Shown: positions 24,301 to 36,243 of the stretch, piece by piece
How positions within the stretch are numbered: position 1 is the first letter of the stretch
Layout: each line of letters opens with the position of its first letter
The notes under the pieces: model-generated
The model's input: the letters and a program-made list of their open reading frames with translations, nothing else
What the model was told of the DNA's origin: nothing
The model's database searches: none
Translations under genes and position numbers: made by a program
NCBI GenBank assembly: GCA_029204225.1
Contig: CM055093.1
Location: 590,668 to 654,667 of the forward strand
Origin: Diphasiastrum complanatum
Taxonomy: Eukaryota; Streptophyta; Lycopodiopsida; Lycopodiales; Lycopodiaceae
DNA: 64,000 nucleotides
Reading direction: 5' to 3'

Positions 24301-25812
24301 TTTGAGACAAAAATTATCCAATAGATATCCCATACTGGTTACTTTGAATAAATATTTTTAAATGCTCAAAAATTGTGCATGCAGCATAACACATTCGAAT
24401 TTCGTACTAAAGAAGCTGAATACTAGTATGCTTACATATCGGTACCTGAGTGTAAGTTTCAAGTTCACCAACCATAGATGGGACAAGGATTAATCATTGC
24501 TAGGAACTCATAGAACAATCACGTGTGTGCTATTATTCTAAGGAGCCTTTCGAATTTGAGAAAATTCGAACTTGGATAAACATAACATGAATAGTCCCAA
24601 AAGTAAAGCCAGAATTGCAAAAGGAATGCCTTGACAATCAGCTCTCACACTACTTGCCTAGGAGAAGAACATTTTAAGGGGTCTTTGGTACAATTATGTT
24701 TGTAAGGAGCAACCTCTACAACTGCTACTTTTAAATTAGCTACTTATCTCTTACCATTCATATTGCCACCTTCTCACATATTAATTAAGTTGCACATACT
24801 AATATGCTAAAACAGATGTACACCCCACTCTCTTGCAATAGGTGAGCTCTTTCTGGATCATTGTGTAATGAATGCACCTATTTGAAACAACGAGCATATG
24901 GTTATGTAGCTTACCCAAGGACAAAGGGTTCGGTATTGACCAGGTACATAGTTGGAAAGTTTTATTCTGCTATTCTCAAGCACTTCCTTTAGACCGCATG
25001 CTAGAGAAGAAGGTGAATAACTCGGAAGCCCTACAAACAATTTGATCACCAAAATGCTCAAATTAAGGTGCACATTTTGATGGATAGATATTCATAAGAT
25101 CAATTCAAAATCCTTGAAACAATATGCATGAAACTGTTTCATCCTGAAGCTAGTGTTAAAAAGTCAAATGCCCATATTTCCAAGAATCAAAAGGAAGCAT
25201 GTAACATTTCCTTGTCAGCTTTCTAGGATTTCAAACAGATGTCTTTGATTCCACTGCCTACAATTAGGAGTTGTCTAGACTTCACTTCGTCAGACATTTA
25301 ACCAAATAGCTAGCTCGCTTGTTTGTTCTTCTAAGAGGACCAGACTAGAACATCAAATGAAAGTATGGATGTGGAAGGCGCATCCTTTATTCTAGAAATG
25401 TCAAAGGAAAATTGAAATAACTGGATGACAATAGAAGATAAACATCACAATTCAGTGTAAGACGATAACGAGCGCAAGATGGTTGAGTGGAGTTCAACCT
25501 ACCATTTGACGGTTCGAGGGCATGGTTCGAAAACGATGAATTCAATCCGTGTCTTCTCTCTCGATGCTTCCAGACTTGTGCCCGTGCAATTGCAGGTGGT
25601 TTCAAGAAAACACTCCAGCTGCGGTCTTGCAAGCACTTTCGGATTGATGTTGAAGAAGCTAATGAATCAGATAACCAGGATGTGTCTGCGAGAACTGCAG
25701 CACACCTGAAGAAGCCAATGTGAGAGGCCAGCATGAACGATTTACTCAAAGCGATGCGCTGAGCTCTGAATTGGTACACCGGCTGAGCAGCCAATTGCCC
25801 TGCCAGCACCAT
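11020..25812 (-). CDS. TWINKLE: TWINKLE-type organellar DNA primase-helicase, N-terminal half (12 exons)
   Basis: This nuclear gene for an organellar replication protein reads on the minus strand. Exons: 25503-25812, 24915-25000, 21271-21326, 20973-21051, 20715-20867, 12225-12311, 12039-12119, 11801-11866, 11559-11678, 11348-11395, 11186-11271, 11020-11080. All introns are GT-AG; phases agree; the 1233 nt join into 411 codons without a stop. Zinc finger: C130, C133 (LCPWC), C158, C163 (CHRGKC). TOPRIM: VEGEIDK (Glu308/310) and ATDADDPG (Asp371/373). Family knowledge: plant TWINKLE makes primers and unwinds DNA in mitochondria and plastids. The RecA-like helicase half is not here; after KDANE a GTAAGT donor opens an intron containing a Copia insertion. 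Either the gene continues left of the window, or only a primase-like part survives, like the short Arabidopsis TWINKY. Confidence 0.88.
12620..13015. repeat. Imperfect duplication flanking a GC-rich palindromic patch (intron 5)
   Basis: ACAATTCCTAAAA...TACACCCTGATGTACATATCTA (about 12690-12746) recurs as ACAATTCCTAAAA...TACACCCTAATGTACATATCTA (about 12957-13012). Between them lies about 160 bp of CGTCCGGACGC-type words around a T20 run, including the perfect 14-bp palindrome at 12770-12783. This could be a small insertion within a duplicated segment. No coding content. Confidence 0.6.
13260..13630 (+). pseudogene. LINE 3' fragment (C-terminal tail)
   Basis: Reads [27 protein letters not shown] and then a stop. 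This aligns with the C-terminal tail of the LINE at 8600-8680 (SSQAHITQFFQKQD). It is the 3' end of a further LINE copy in TWINKLE intron 5. The AT-rich stretch to about 13860 may be its 3' untranslated region. Confidence 0.6.
13864..15188 (+). pseudogene. LINE reverse transcriptase copy 2, truncated and frameshifted
   Basis: Starts inside RT motif B (VKQGCA, with a frameshift to [16 protein letters not shown]), then [11 protein letters not shown] (motif C), MVFNT, a stop, [14 protein letters not shown], and after several stops [16 protein letters not shown] with the knuckle [23 protein letters not shown]. It follows the LINE at 6359-9054 domain for domain but lacks everything before motif B. 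It ends where a gypsy LTR begins. Lying in TWINKLE intron 5, it is dead. Confidence 0.85.
15412..15879 (+). pseudogene. Gypsy gag C-terminal part with zinc knuckle
   Basis: [27 protein letters not shown] and [14 protein letters not shown] fit the Retrotrans_gag domain. A TGA (15634) interrupts the same frame, which resumes with a Ser/Pro/Thr-rich spacer and the CCHC knuckle [14 protein letters not shown] at about 15832-15873. The N-terminal gag is lost. Confidence 0.82.
15890..16537 (+). pseudogene. Gypsy aspartic protease
   Basis: [14 protein letters not shown] carries the catalytic [17 protein letters not shown] is the later ILG-D-W block usual in plant chromovirus proteases. A frameshift separates it from the knuckle, and a TAG near 16537 separates it from RT. 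Confidence 0.85.
16571..17233 (+). pseudogene. Gypsy reverse transcriptase
   Basis: [95 protein letters not shown] and [10 protein letters not shown] appear in canonical order. Motif C is YFDD where YLDD/YIDD is usual. The frame is lost after DHVKHL. Confidence 0.9.
17220..17935 (+). pseudogene. Gypsy RT connection and RNase H
   Basis: [15 protein letters not shown] follows [19 protein letters not shown] (catalytic Asp), [22 protein letters not shown] and ITDHQSLHY mark RNase H. Stops at about 17506 and 17874 break it. [17 protein letters not shown] closes the module. Confidence 0.88.
18000..18624 (+). pseudogene. Gypsy integrase C-terminus and chromodomain
   Basis: [20 protein letters not shown] is followed by a TAG and [10 protein letters not shown]...LAPRYYGPY, the GPY/F module. 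Then comes [19 protein letters not shown], a chromodomain (about 18420-18560), which in chromoviruses directs insertion to heterochromatin. The zinc-binding and catalytic D,D35E parts of integrase are absent between about 17990 and 18010. Confidence 0.87.
19052..20714 (-). other. Rest of intron 5: LTR tail and unassigned sequence
   Basis: 19052 to about 19200 is probably the remaining gypsy LTR. At 19701-19715 the minus strand reads TTTGGTATTAGAGCC, a Copia-type primer site relic, suggesting that 19716-19900 was a Copia LTR end. Weak open frames (20305-20676 and 20029-20244, minus) have no features I recognise. No splice-consistent exon was found here. Confidence 0.5.
20715..20867 (-). CDS. 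TWINKLE: TWINKLE exon 5: linker between zinc finger and primase core
   Basis: The 51 codons begin [17 protein letters not shown] and end LGLTPLSQE. The body is polar and low in conserved positions, as expected of the linker; the end matches the conserved lead into ELVSYF of exon 6. An 8.4-kb intron full of transposons separates it from exon 6. Confidence 0.85.
20973..25000 (-). CDS. TWINKLE: TWINKLE exons 2-4: primase zinc-binding domain
   Basis: Exon 2 (24915-25000) ends in [10 protein letters not shown]. Exon 3 (21271-21326) starts [18 protein letters not shown]. Exon 4 (20973-21051) reads [19 protein letters not shown]. Spliced, they give CPWC, then CHRGKC about 25 residues later, the four-Cys zinc site of T7-gp4-like primases. 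Intron 2 (3.6 kb) has grown through inserted sequence, including a Copia fragment at 22995-23250. Confidence 0.88.
22995..23250 (+). pseudogene. Copia fragment in TWINKLE intron 2
   Basis: About 255 bp are nearly identical to 51096-51350 of the large Copia (about seven differences by eye). It encodes [39 protein letters not shown] and [12 protein letters not shown], the end of protease and the GAG-pre-integrase. No LTR or flanking Copia sequence accompanies it. The rest of intron 2 (21327-22994 and 23251-24914) shows no recognisable coding sequence; 22600-22900 is pyrimidine-rich. Confidence 0.85.
25503..25812 (-). CDS. TWINKLE: TWINKLE exon 1: organelle targeting region
   Basis: The 103 codons start [19 protein letters not shown]. 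The first 42 residues hold no Asp or Glu and several Arg, as expected of a mitochondrial or plastid transit peptide. A second Met at residue 27 (25734) could give a shorter targeting peptide. The first ATG has G at -3 and +4. The donor AAATG/GTAGGT leaves one base, completed by CA of exon 2 to an Ala codon. Confidence 0.75.
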
Positions 25813-25850
25813 AACCGCCCTGACACCACTCCTTCAACTTCCTCACTCAC

Positions 25851-25860
25851 CTTATATATG
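25851..25860 (-). promoter_or_regulatory. Possible TATA box of TWINKLE
   Basis: The minus strand reads CATATATAAG. It lies only about 40 bp upstream of the first ATG (25812). If transcription starts about 30 bp downstream, the leader is about 10 nt, unusually short. Confidence 0.4.
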
Positions 25861-26835
25861 CATCCGTGCTAGATCACCGATAGAATACATACCATCGCGT
25901 ATCAGAAGGCGAGAAATTCAAATTCTCACAAGAACAATCCGCTTGTTCATTACTATTTTCACGTTACGTTTTCTCAGAATTCTCATGGATTCTATGAAGA
26001 ATAAGTGAAGGTTCTGCTTCTATTGCAGGATTTTCTGATTGAAACGCTGCTCTTTGGAAAGTGGCACATCCAAGAGATTTATTTGGTCATTTATGATGTT
26101 GCCACGGGGTCATAATACCAAAAAAAAAAAAAGGCAATATGATGGTGCAAATTCTCATTTGCACATACCATGTGGCACCGTCCTCACCTAACTTGTTTGG
26201 TCACCTAATTCCAAATATTTATGACCTTCATAAGCTTAGATCCAAAGTTTAGGATATTGCGGCAGATCTAGTTGGCGGCTATGCTTATGTTGCTGCAAAC
26301 GGTGGGCATGGCTTTCAGGTCAGATCTTTTTGCAGAAGATTGAAAGCGGCTAGTAGTAGCCACAGACAAATTCGCAAGTAGTGCACAGGCAGCATAGCCC
26401 CAGAAAACAATAGGCCGCGGATACAGAGTAGGCCGCAAACCGGGCCTCGCCACAAGTCGTCGGGTACGCCGCAGGCAGAGGGCAGGGCAGCAAGAGTTGC
26501 CGATTCGCCACAGACAGGAAAGCAGGGCAGCGAGGGCTTGACAGGTTACAAGTAGGCTTCAATGATCCTCGAGGAGGCTCCAACAAGTTGTAGGTAGCAA
26601 ATTTGCGCTCTGAATCCGCTTAGGAATGCATTGTAGGCATGATATGTGCCGTCGAATCAAGCTCGCAACTACCTGAAGAACTTCTCTCACTTGGGAGCAA
26701 ACGAGCACCGGTAGAGCTTTCATAACATTTTTCCGGAATCTATTGCAAAAGGTTTATAACGGCCGACGACTCCATCGAGGTTAACGGCATTCCGTGTGAA
26801 GAAAAATCAAAAAAATATAAAAAAGATCTCGGTTC
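25861..26835. other. Intergenic region upstream of TWINKLE
   Basis: Mostly AT-rich. 26270-26540 is a GC-richer patch with repeated GCCGC/GCCACAG words (for example CAGGCAG, GCCGCGG, CGCCACAG), resembling in composition 19205-19330 next to the gypsy LTR; both may be LTR remnants. No convincing ORF. Confidence 0.4.
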
Positions 26836-27905
26836 ATGGTGAGGTGGTCCATCACAGGATTCCCTTTGTACAGTTGTTCTCATGGCTTCGGACATCTCCC
26901 TGCTTCGTCCTCTCAGTCTCAAACGACCTGCTTCGACTATTTTCCCCCTCCTGACTCCCCTCCTCGTTCGCGTCAAGTTGTGCTGGGTTCCTCGCTTGCC
27001 ACAACACCCTCTGTTCCTCCTTTGCCCACCTCTTCCCATGGCATTGTTGCCCCCTCGCTTGCTTGTGAACCTCCTTCGACCCTTGTTGCATTGCCTTCTC
27101 AACCCCCTGAATGGGTTCCTTGCCATGCTTGTGGTCGTTTCTTCTCTCCTAGAGGAGGTCTTGCCCGTCACCAGCGTTCTTGTCATGCATTGCTTCAGTC
27201 GTCTCAAGATCGCCCTCCTCTTTCTGCACCCCATTCTCCCTCTGCTTCAGCTTGGTCTTGGATTTCTTCCCTTGACGTCCTCGGAGCTTTTCACTTGGGC
27301 TTCCCTCGTCCAAGGCTCTACTTTCATATTCCCCTCGCTCTCCGTCGTGAAACTCAAGCTGCTATGCGCCTTCCTCTTGATCGCTTGGCTATTGACCCCT
27401 TTGACATTGTGGCTTGGCATCTGTTTCTTCTTTTTCCCCTTTGGTGTCTAGTCCTTCCTCCGAGGGGTGGGGAAGTTGGTCATAGAGCAACTCGTGTTCG
27501 TCGCTTTCTATCGGGAGACTGGGAAACGCTTCATGATGAACGCTTTGCACGTTGTCAGGCACTTGCTGCTCGCAACTCACAGGACTCTCAACCTCAAGGC
27601 GCCCCACCTCTCCACCATCGCCTTCGTCGCACCCTACTTCTTGGGCAAGTTGGTGGTGCAGCTCGAGTTTTAGCTCCTCTCACACCCGCTCCCTCTTCTG
27701 CTGATATTGTTGCTGCTCTCCAAGCTCTGCATCCTGCTTCTGAAGGCATTCTTCTCTTGTTTGTGGAGGACTTTGTGTCTGATGTTGACTTGGTGCTTGA
27801 TCGTGATTCTTTCTCTCGTGCCTTCCATCGTAGTCCTCGTCTTGTTGTTGGTGGTCCCTCCGGTTTGGTCTATGAACACCTTCGTGATTGCTTTCCACCT
27901 GAGGA
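26836..27905 (+). pseudogene. N-terminal part of RLE retrotransposon protein (C2H2 finger)
   Basis: The open frame holds WVPCHACGRFFSPRGGLARH followed by QRSCH, a C2H2 finger (about residues 92-115) of the kind that binds target DNA in R2-like proteins. Then come DPFDIVAWHLFLLFPLWCLV and LPPRGGEVGHRATRVRRFLS, and near the end SFSRAFHRSPRLVVGGPSGL then VYEHLRDCFPPED, the lead-in to the RT domain. There the foreign repeat begins and the frame stops after YQKW. The true start is unknown; the first ATG at 26836 is tentative. Confidence 0.65.
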
Positions 27906-28060
27906 CTATCAGAAATGGTGAACTCCTGCAACTTTGTCGCAGCACGAACAAGACACGAAGGTCGAACAATTCGCGACAGTCAACATGACTTTGACTCGAA
28001 GCACGAACGATTCGCGAATCAATCGCGAATCACAAACACACCTCCAGGACCGCAAAACCA
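27906..28060. repeat. Short dispersed repeat, copy 1 (replaces RT domain)
   Basis: From CTATCAGAAATGGTGAACTC to CACACCTCCAGGA this matches 61161-61315 closely. It is rich in TTCGCGA and CACGAAC words, with TCGCGAAT motifs. Its nature is unknown: LTR piece, SINE or small DNA element. The following bases to about 28120 are purine-rich (GAAACGAAAG) and unshared. Confidence 0.8.
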
Positions 28061-28120
28061 AAAAAGGGACGCGAAACGAAAACTACAAAAAGAAACGAAA
28101 GAACGAAAGCAAACGGGAGA

Positions 28121-29018
28121 GTCTTCCTCCTTTTGAGCAACTCCTCACTTTCAGCTCAAATCACCTGCAAGAGACCCTCTTGGAGCGCGTGCACAAGCAT
28201 ACCCTTTCTAGCATGCTCTTTGAGGCTCCTTCCGCATTGCATCGAGCTCGGCTTCTTTCTTGTGCGGGTCCTGGTGCCGGGGCTTGGCTGTCAACTCGGC
28301 CTGTTATTCCTTCCTTCCGGTTGTCTTCGGCCATCTTCACCACTGCTCTTCGTCTTCGCTTGGGGCTTCCTCATCCTTCCGTCTTGGGTCTCTCCAGGTG
28401 TGTTTGTGGTCACCTTATTGATGCTCTTGCTATCCACCTCCTCTGTTGTCCTTCTGGGAGTGAGCGCATAGCTACGCATGATGTTGTCAGAGATGCAGCG
28501 GCCGCTATAGCCAGAGATGGAGGATTCCATGTCCTCAAAGAGCAGTCTCATGTACTTCCTTCTTCCGTGTCCCACTCTTCCCGCAGGCGTGTTGACATTG
28601 TCCTCTCTCGGGATGGGCTTCGTACTTTGGCATATGTTGTTGTTGTTGATCCCACGCGTGGTGACCTATTGTCTCGCTCTGCCAGGAGAAGCGGCAGGCG
28701 TGGCAGCACAAGAGAAGAAAAAAAAACTACTCCGATAGACACCCCACTGATGCTTTCCTTTCCTTTGCTATTGAGACTTATGGCTCCTTGCATCGATGCT
28801 TTGAAAATTTTCTTCGCACATGTTCTCATCAGGCGGCAAAGTGCCAAGGTATTCCTGGTTTTATTCTCGTGCCTTCTTTCAAACAACATGTTTTCATTGC
28901 CCTACAATGTGCTCAGGCCCTATCTATTCTGCAACGGGCGACGGTGGCTGGGTCTGCTATATCTCATCTCCCTTCATTGGCCAACTCACCACGTCTTCAC
29001 CTTTCTGATCTGTTGTAG
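28121..29018 (+). pseudogene. C-terminal restriction-like endonuclease part of RLE retrotransposon
   Basis: Reads FEQLLTFSSNHLQETLLERV, LSCAGPGAGAWLS and FTTALRLRLGLPHPSVLG, then the Cys/His knuckle CVCGHLIDALAIHLLCCPSG, HDVVRDAAAAIARDGGFHVL, and RRRVDIVLSRDGLRTLAYVV followed by VVDPT. In R2-type proteins a CCHC knuckle, an H-D/N motif and (K)PD...DV of the PD-(D/E)XK nuclease come in this order. Frame breaks occur near 28710 (AQEKKKKLL). The end, HRCFENFLRTCSHQAAKCQG and IALQCAQALSILQRATVAG, is read in another frame up to 29018. Confidence 0.65.
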
Positions 29019-29215
29019 TCAGTTGGCAGACTCCCACGGACATCATCATAGTTTATGCACTTTTATTTTTAATGCCAAGATTTGGATTAATCTTAACTTT
29101 ACTGCAAGCTTCGCTCTTGTTTGAGCCTACTTTTTTAAACTTTCCCTTCGGGTGTATATATCTTTTTCATCAATGTACCTACTACTTTTTTCTATGAATA
29201 AATGCACCAGGGTGC

Positions 29216-29847
29216 CCCCTCGCTAGAGAGTCTAAGAGTCACATCTCATCTTTTAGCAAATCATCGCAGTACTTGAGAACAAACGATCAAAAGGGGAGAG
29301 CACAAACAAGATGGTTGTATCCATTGTTGGATCACTGTACTGTTTTTTTTGGATCTCAACCCGATTATCAACCTGGTTCTAGAGACCCTAATTGATGGAC
29401 ATGCTATTTGTAGTGGGTTTCTTTTCTTGCCTAATCTGAATCCAAGATCTAGTCAATCTAGCATCAAAGAGACGGAGTTAGTTGTCACGCGTAGGTTCGT
29501 TCCCATGAGAGCGATAGTATAGTTCAGATTTCAACATGAATGGAGGATCTAACAGTAACATCCATTAACACTAAGCATTAACACTACATCCATTAACCCT
29601 AAATCCATAACAATGATAGAAACTTACTCTTCTCTCTCTCCCTTTCTCTCTCACAAAAAGCATAAGAAATAGCAATCCAAATAATGATCAGATCCAACAA
29701 TTAGCAAAATCTAAAGAAAGCATGAGAAATCGAGGAAAAGAGAGGAAGAGCAAGGACATTCATCAATCCATTACTAAAGAGAACCAATCTACTTTATTGA
29801 AACCCCACCAAAACTGGTGGCGGTCCCATGACACCTGCAATATACAG
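29216..29847. other. Non-coding gap
   Basis: No ORF or element end is recognised. ATCCATTAACACTAAGCATT-type words repeat at 29560-29610, and a pyrimidine run lies at 29630-29655. Confidence 0.4.
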
Positions 29848-30807
29848 TTATTGGAGACTTTTATTGGCTTCGCGCCGAATCTTAATTAAATGATACTGCA
29901 CCTTCTCCATAAAGTCAAGGCGTGCAGTATTGAAATCCAAATTATGCGGCAGGAAACAACGGTGGGCTCCGGCAATCCACTTGGAAGTTGTCCATGAGGT
30001 GGAGCGGGATTCCCAAGAGCCTCCCATCATAGTTGCATGGAAATACGGTCGAGCAATCGACAGCTGATCTTTGATTTGCTCTGAGGCCATCGGCTTATTT
30101 GGATCAAATGCCAGAGTAGGAAGGCAATCGTCCCATTTGGTTGCCACTGATGCCAACAGAGTCAGATCTTTTGCAAACATTGCCGATTGTCGCACCGTTG
30201 GATCCGGAGAGTGGACATACTCTCTCTGATATGCTTGTAAGGCCCGGTGGAAATCCACTGAAATGTTCCAGCTGTAAGGCTGATGGATGATTGGCCAATT
30301 GGGCGTATGGATGGTGATTTTATCCATAGCCAATCCCAAATCTTTCCATTTTTGTCTTCGCGGCATTGGCACGTAATAAGGATCTACCCGCAACTGGCAA
30401 GGGCTAGCGACGTAACTCCTAATTAATTTCGGAGTTTTCTAAAAAACTGTGATTCTCCATGTTGGCTGCTCTCCCAATGCAGGTATTTTGTCCAATTCTT
30501 TGTCGGCCTCGATCTCGGAGGTCTTAAATTTGAGAACCCATCTACCACGCGAGGACTCATGTGGATGCTGCTTTAAGAAGGTCTGGATCTGGTCCTCGAC
30601 GCTGATGGGCCTTTTGAATAAATGGCTTGTCCTTGATGAGAATGGACCCACTTGTACTGCCGGTATAGTTGGCGGTTGATGTGCTAGATCTGAGTCAGAA
30701 ATTACGATCTCGCTGCGTGAACGACGACGACTATGAGAAGCCTGATGAGATGACTCGGCCGGTGCTTCTTCGTAAACCGAAAGCACAAAATCCAGGTGGA
30801 AGGCCAT
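29848..30807 (-). pseudogene. Unidentified ORF 2 of antisense cassette (about 320 codons, one stop)
   Basis: Starts MAFHLDFVLSVYEEAPAESS, with an Arg/Ser-rich patch (SRRRSRSEIVISDSD), then RGRWVLKFKTSEIEADKELD. A TAG near 30436 is followed in the same frame by SYVASPCQLRVDPYYVPMPR, and the frame stays open to 29848 (REANKSLQ stop). The later part is Trp-rich and looks folded. I do not recognise the family. It lies 60 bp after ORF 1 on the same strand. Antisense extra ORFs are known in Tat/Athila-type gypsy elements; an endogenous viral or other captured gene is an alternative. Confidence 0.5.
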
Positions 30808-30868
30808 GGATTCTGTTTTCTAAGTGAGAAACAACTAAGAGGGACAATAGAGAGCCAACGACAAACTA

Positions 30869-31478
30869 CTACTTTGTATTGGCCTTAATAGCTCGCTTGA
30901 GCTCACCAGAAACAGTCTTGAACCAGTTATATGGTTCAAGAGGGGCTTTGGCCAACTTTGTGTGGGACTCCACTATCCTGTGAAGGATTTGAGATGTGAT
31001 GCGGTCTTTCCTGAGGTTGCCAACCATCAGGAAATGATTCAACAACTGGGCAGCGACGTGAATGGAAGGCTCAGTGATGGCTTCCAAACGATAGCCATCA
31101 TTAGTCCAGTGCAGATCGTTGGTGAGGTCAATGTATGGCCTGATGGCCTGTTTGGCGTGCTTGTGATTGGGTGAGGCTTGCATACCGGATGAGATTCCTA
31201 TAGTTGCAAGTGCAGCCTCAGTGACGCGCACCTTGTGTGTGGCTCCTTGGAAGGCGATATAAAACTTGGATTTCTCTTCCTTCCACGTACTGAAGGCAAG
31301 AGTGAATCCATATTGATGCGTCCCGAAAAGGCTCTCTTATTGCAGTAAGTAGAGGCTCCGCAGGGGCCATCCACTGAGTGACCATGCTTGTGCTAGGAAG
31401 AATCATGATGTCCATTGCAGATGGGACATCACGATGGATAGTATAGTGCGGAGACTGGGAAGTATCAATAGAAGACAT
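30869..31478 (-). pseudogene. Unidentified ORF 1 of antisense cassette (about 200 codons, one frameshift)
   Basis: Starts MSSIDTSQSPHYTIHRDVPS. A frameshift near 31250 passes the reading to KFYIAFQGATHKVRVTEAAL, open to 30869 (LKRAIKANTK stop). Mixed alpha/beta-like composition, no signal peptide or membrane segment. Function not recognised. With ORF 2 it forms a two-gene cassette opposite in strand to the gypsy integrase end at 32220. Confidence 0.5.
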
Positions 31479-31719
31479 GATGATCGGAAAGGAATTATAA
31501 CGCGTGAAAGTGTATCAGAAGGCAATGCAGGAAATTTGGAAGGCTTTGGTCGCAAGAAAAATTCACAAGAGCTTCGCTAGCACAAGTGAGGAATGAATCG
31601 AATTCAGCCAACTTATAGGTGAATTTGGTGGGTCCATTACACTGAACAGTAGTTGGGCTGATCAGTTCTGAACAAAAATTTGTAGGCAGGTACAGTACTG
31701 TAAAAATAGGCTATAAAAA

Positions 31720-32065
31720 TCTCAACGAAGGTTTCTAGGGATCTGAACCTATTAGGTGAACGTTTTCCAGGGCTGGCGAAGGATGAACCTTCGCCCAGGA
31801 GGGTCCTTTGCTCAGGTACTGTCATAAATGCTTTTTTTCACAATCTGAACCTATGGACAACCTAATTTTGACATTTTAAGATCATCTAGCAGGTCGGCGA
31901 AGGTTCATAATGACGTTATGATGCTCGGCGAAGGTTCCAAAAATGGCATATCACTGAACATTCGCCTGACTCATAATTTGAATTTTCTCTTGTCAGAAAC
32001 CTTCGCCCACCTCAATTTAGATAAATCAAGGGTGGATGTACAGTTTGAGAGCTCAGCGAAGGTTT
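31720..32065. repeat. Dispersed GCGAAGGTT words
   Basis: The 9-mer GCGAAGGTT or its complement AACCTTCGC, exact or one base off, occurs about eight times (near 31727, 31772, 31785, 31893, 31927, 31998 and 32053). Related CTCGC/GCGAG words occur at 32955-33070. The region has no ORF and is probably LTR or leader of the adjoining gypsy-type element. Confidence 0.6.
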
Positions 32066-32219
32066 CTGATACTGTATTGGCCAAATCTGCCCAAAAAAGT
32101 GGTTTTCTAAGTCATTTTCCATAAAAATATTGTGCTTCCTTTTCCTTGTGCTGATGACTTCCTGACTTTTGCTCATCAGTATTTTTTTTTTGTTAACTGT
32201 CTTTTTCCAAAAAAAGTCA

Positions 32220-32519
32220 GCTCTAAATAAACTCTGTGAAACACGCTTACTAGCTATGCATGCACTGGCAGCTGAAAAGGAAAGACGCAAAGCTTGGCAT
32301 AATCACAAATTATAAAAGAAGGATCTTCGTTCAGGAGATCTGGTCCTGATGTATAAAACCAAGGCGATCAAGGGGAAGTTAAAATTCATGGGCGAAGCTC
32401 CTTATAGGATCAAGGAAATTCTAAATCATGGAGCCGTGAACTTAGAACAGCTTGATTGGACGCCATTCGACACACCCATCAACGGTAGCCGGTTGCACAA
32501 GTACTTGCCACCACAGTAA
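32220..32519 (+). pseudogene. Gypsy integrase C-terminal end
   Basis: Reads MHALAAEKERRKAWHNHKL, TAA, then SGDLVLMYKTKAIKGKLKFM, GEAPYRIKEILNHGAVNL and NGSRLHKYLPPQ stop. This is the end of pol in plant Ty3/gypsy elements (G-D-L-V-L, K-L, G-PY-I, NG-RLK-Y). The rest of pol is absent. ATTGGGGGTGG at about 32533 could be the polypurine tract before a 3' LTR (to about 33200). Confidence 0.8.
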
Positions 32520-32533
32520 GACAGATCCAGATT

Positions 32534-36022
<3,489 letters not shown>

Positions 36023-36243
36023 TTCTCGACAAGTTTACATCCTTTTATAGCAAGTTCATGCCTCGTTAATGAATCTTTGGTTTTCCTCCATAATGAAAAC
36101 CCTATCAACAATATGACTAGATGAAATTAGACTAAAATATCTTTCATAAATTTTATCTCTAAGTCTAAAATGCATTTTGGCCTAATATTGACAATTGACC
36201 AAAATATGACTAAACTTGACTAAACTAGTTGAGATTTCTCACA

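Larger units (their letters stand above)
26836..29215 (+). mobile_element. RLE-type (R2-like) non-LTR retrotransposon, RT region lost
   Basis: Two coding parts flank about 215 bp of foreign sequence (27906-28120). Left: C2H2 finger and a conserved spacer. Right: a Cys/His knuckle and a PD-(D/E)XK-like nuclease region. This is the architecture of single-ORF R2/NeSL-type elements: N-terminal zinc finger, RT, then C-terminal restriction-like endonuclease. The whole RT is missing. After the coding end (29018) an AT-rich tail with AATAAA-like ATGAATAAATGC (about 29198) closes at about 29215. GC content of the coding parts is clearly above that of the neighbours. Confidence 0.65.

Noticed and set aside
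24858-24914. Extension of exon 2 past the GTAAGC donor
   Set aside because: The reading [10 protein letters not shown] does not fit the family, while splicing to 21326 restores the CPWC zinc motif.
26740-27234. 164-codon minus-strand frame rich in Arg/Gly
   Set aside because: Antisense shadow of the GC-rich RLE element coding region.
27680-27969. Minus-strand frames under the RLE element
   Set aside because: Shadows; the conserved protein text is on the plus strand.
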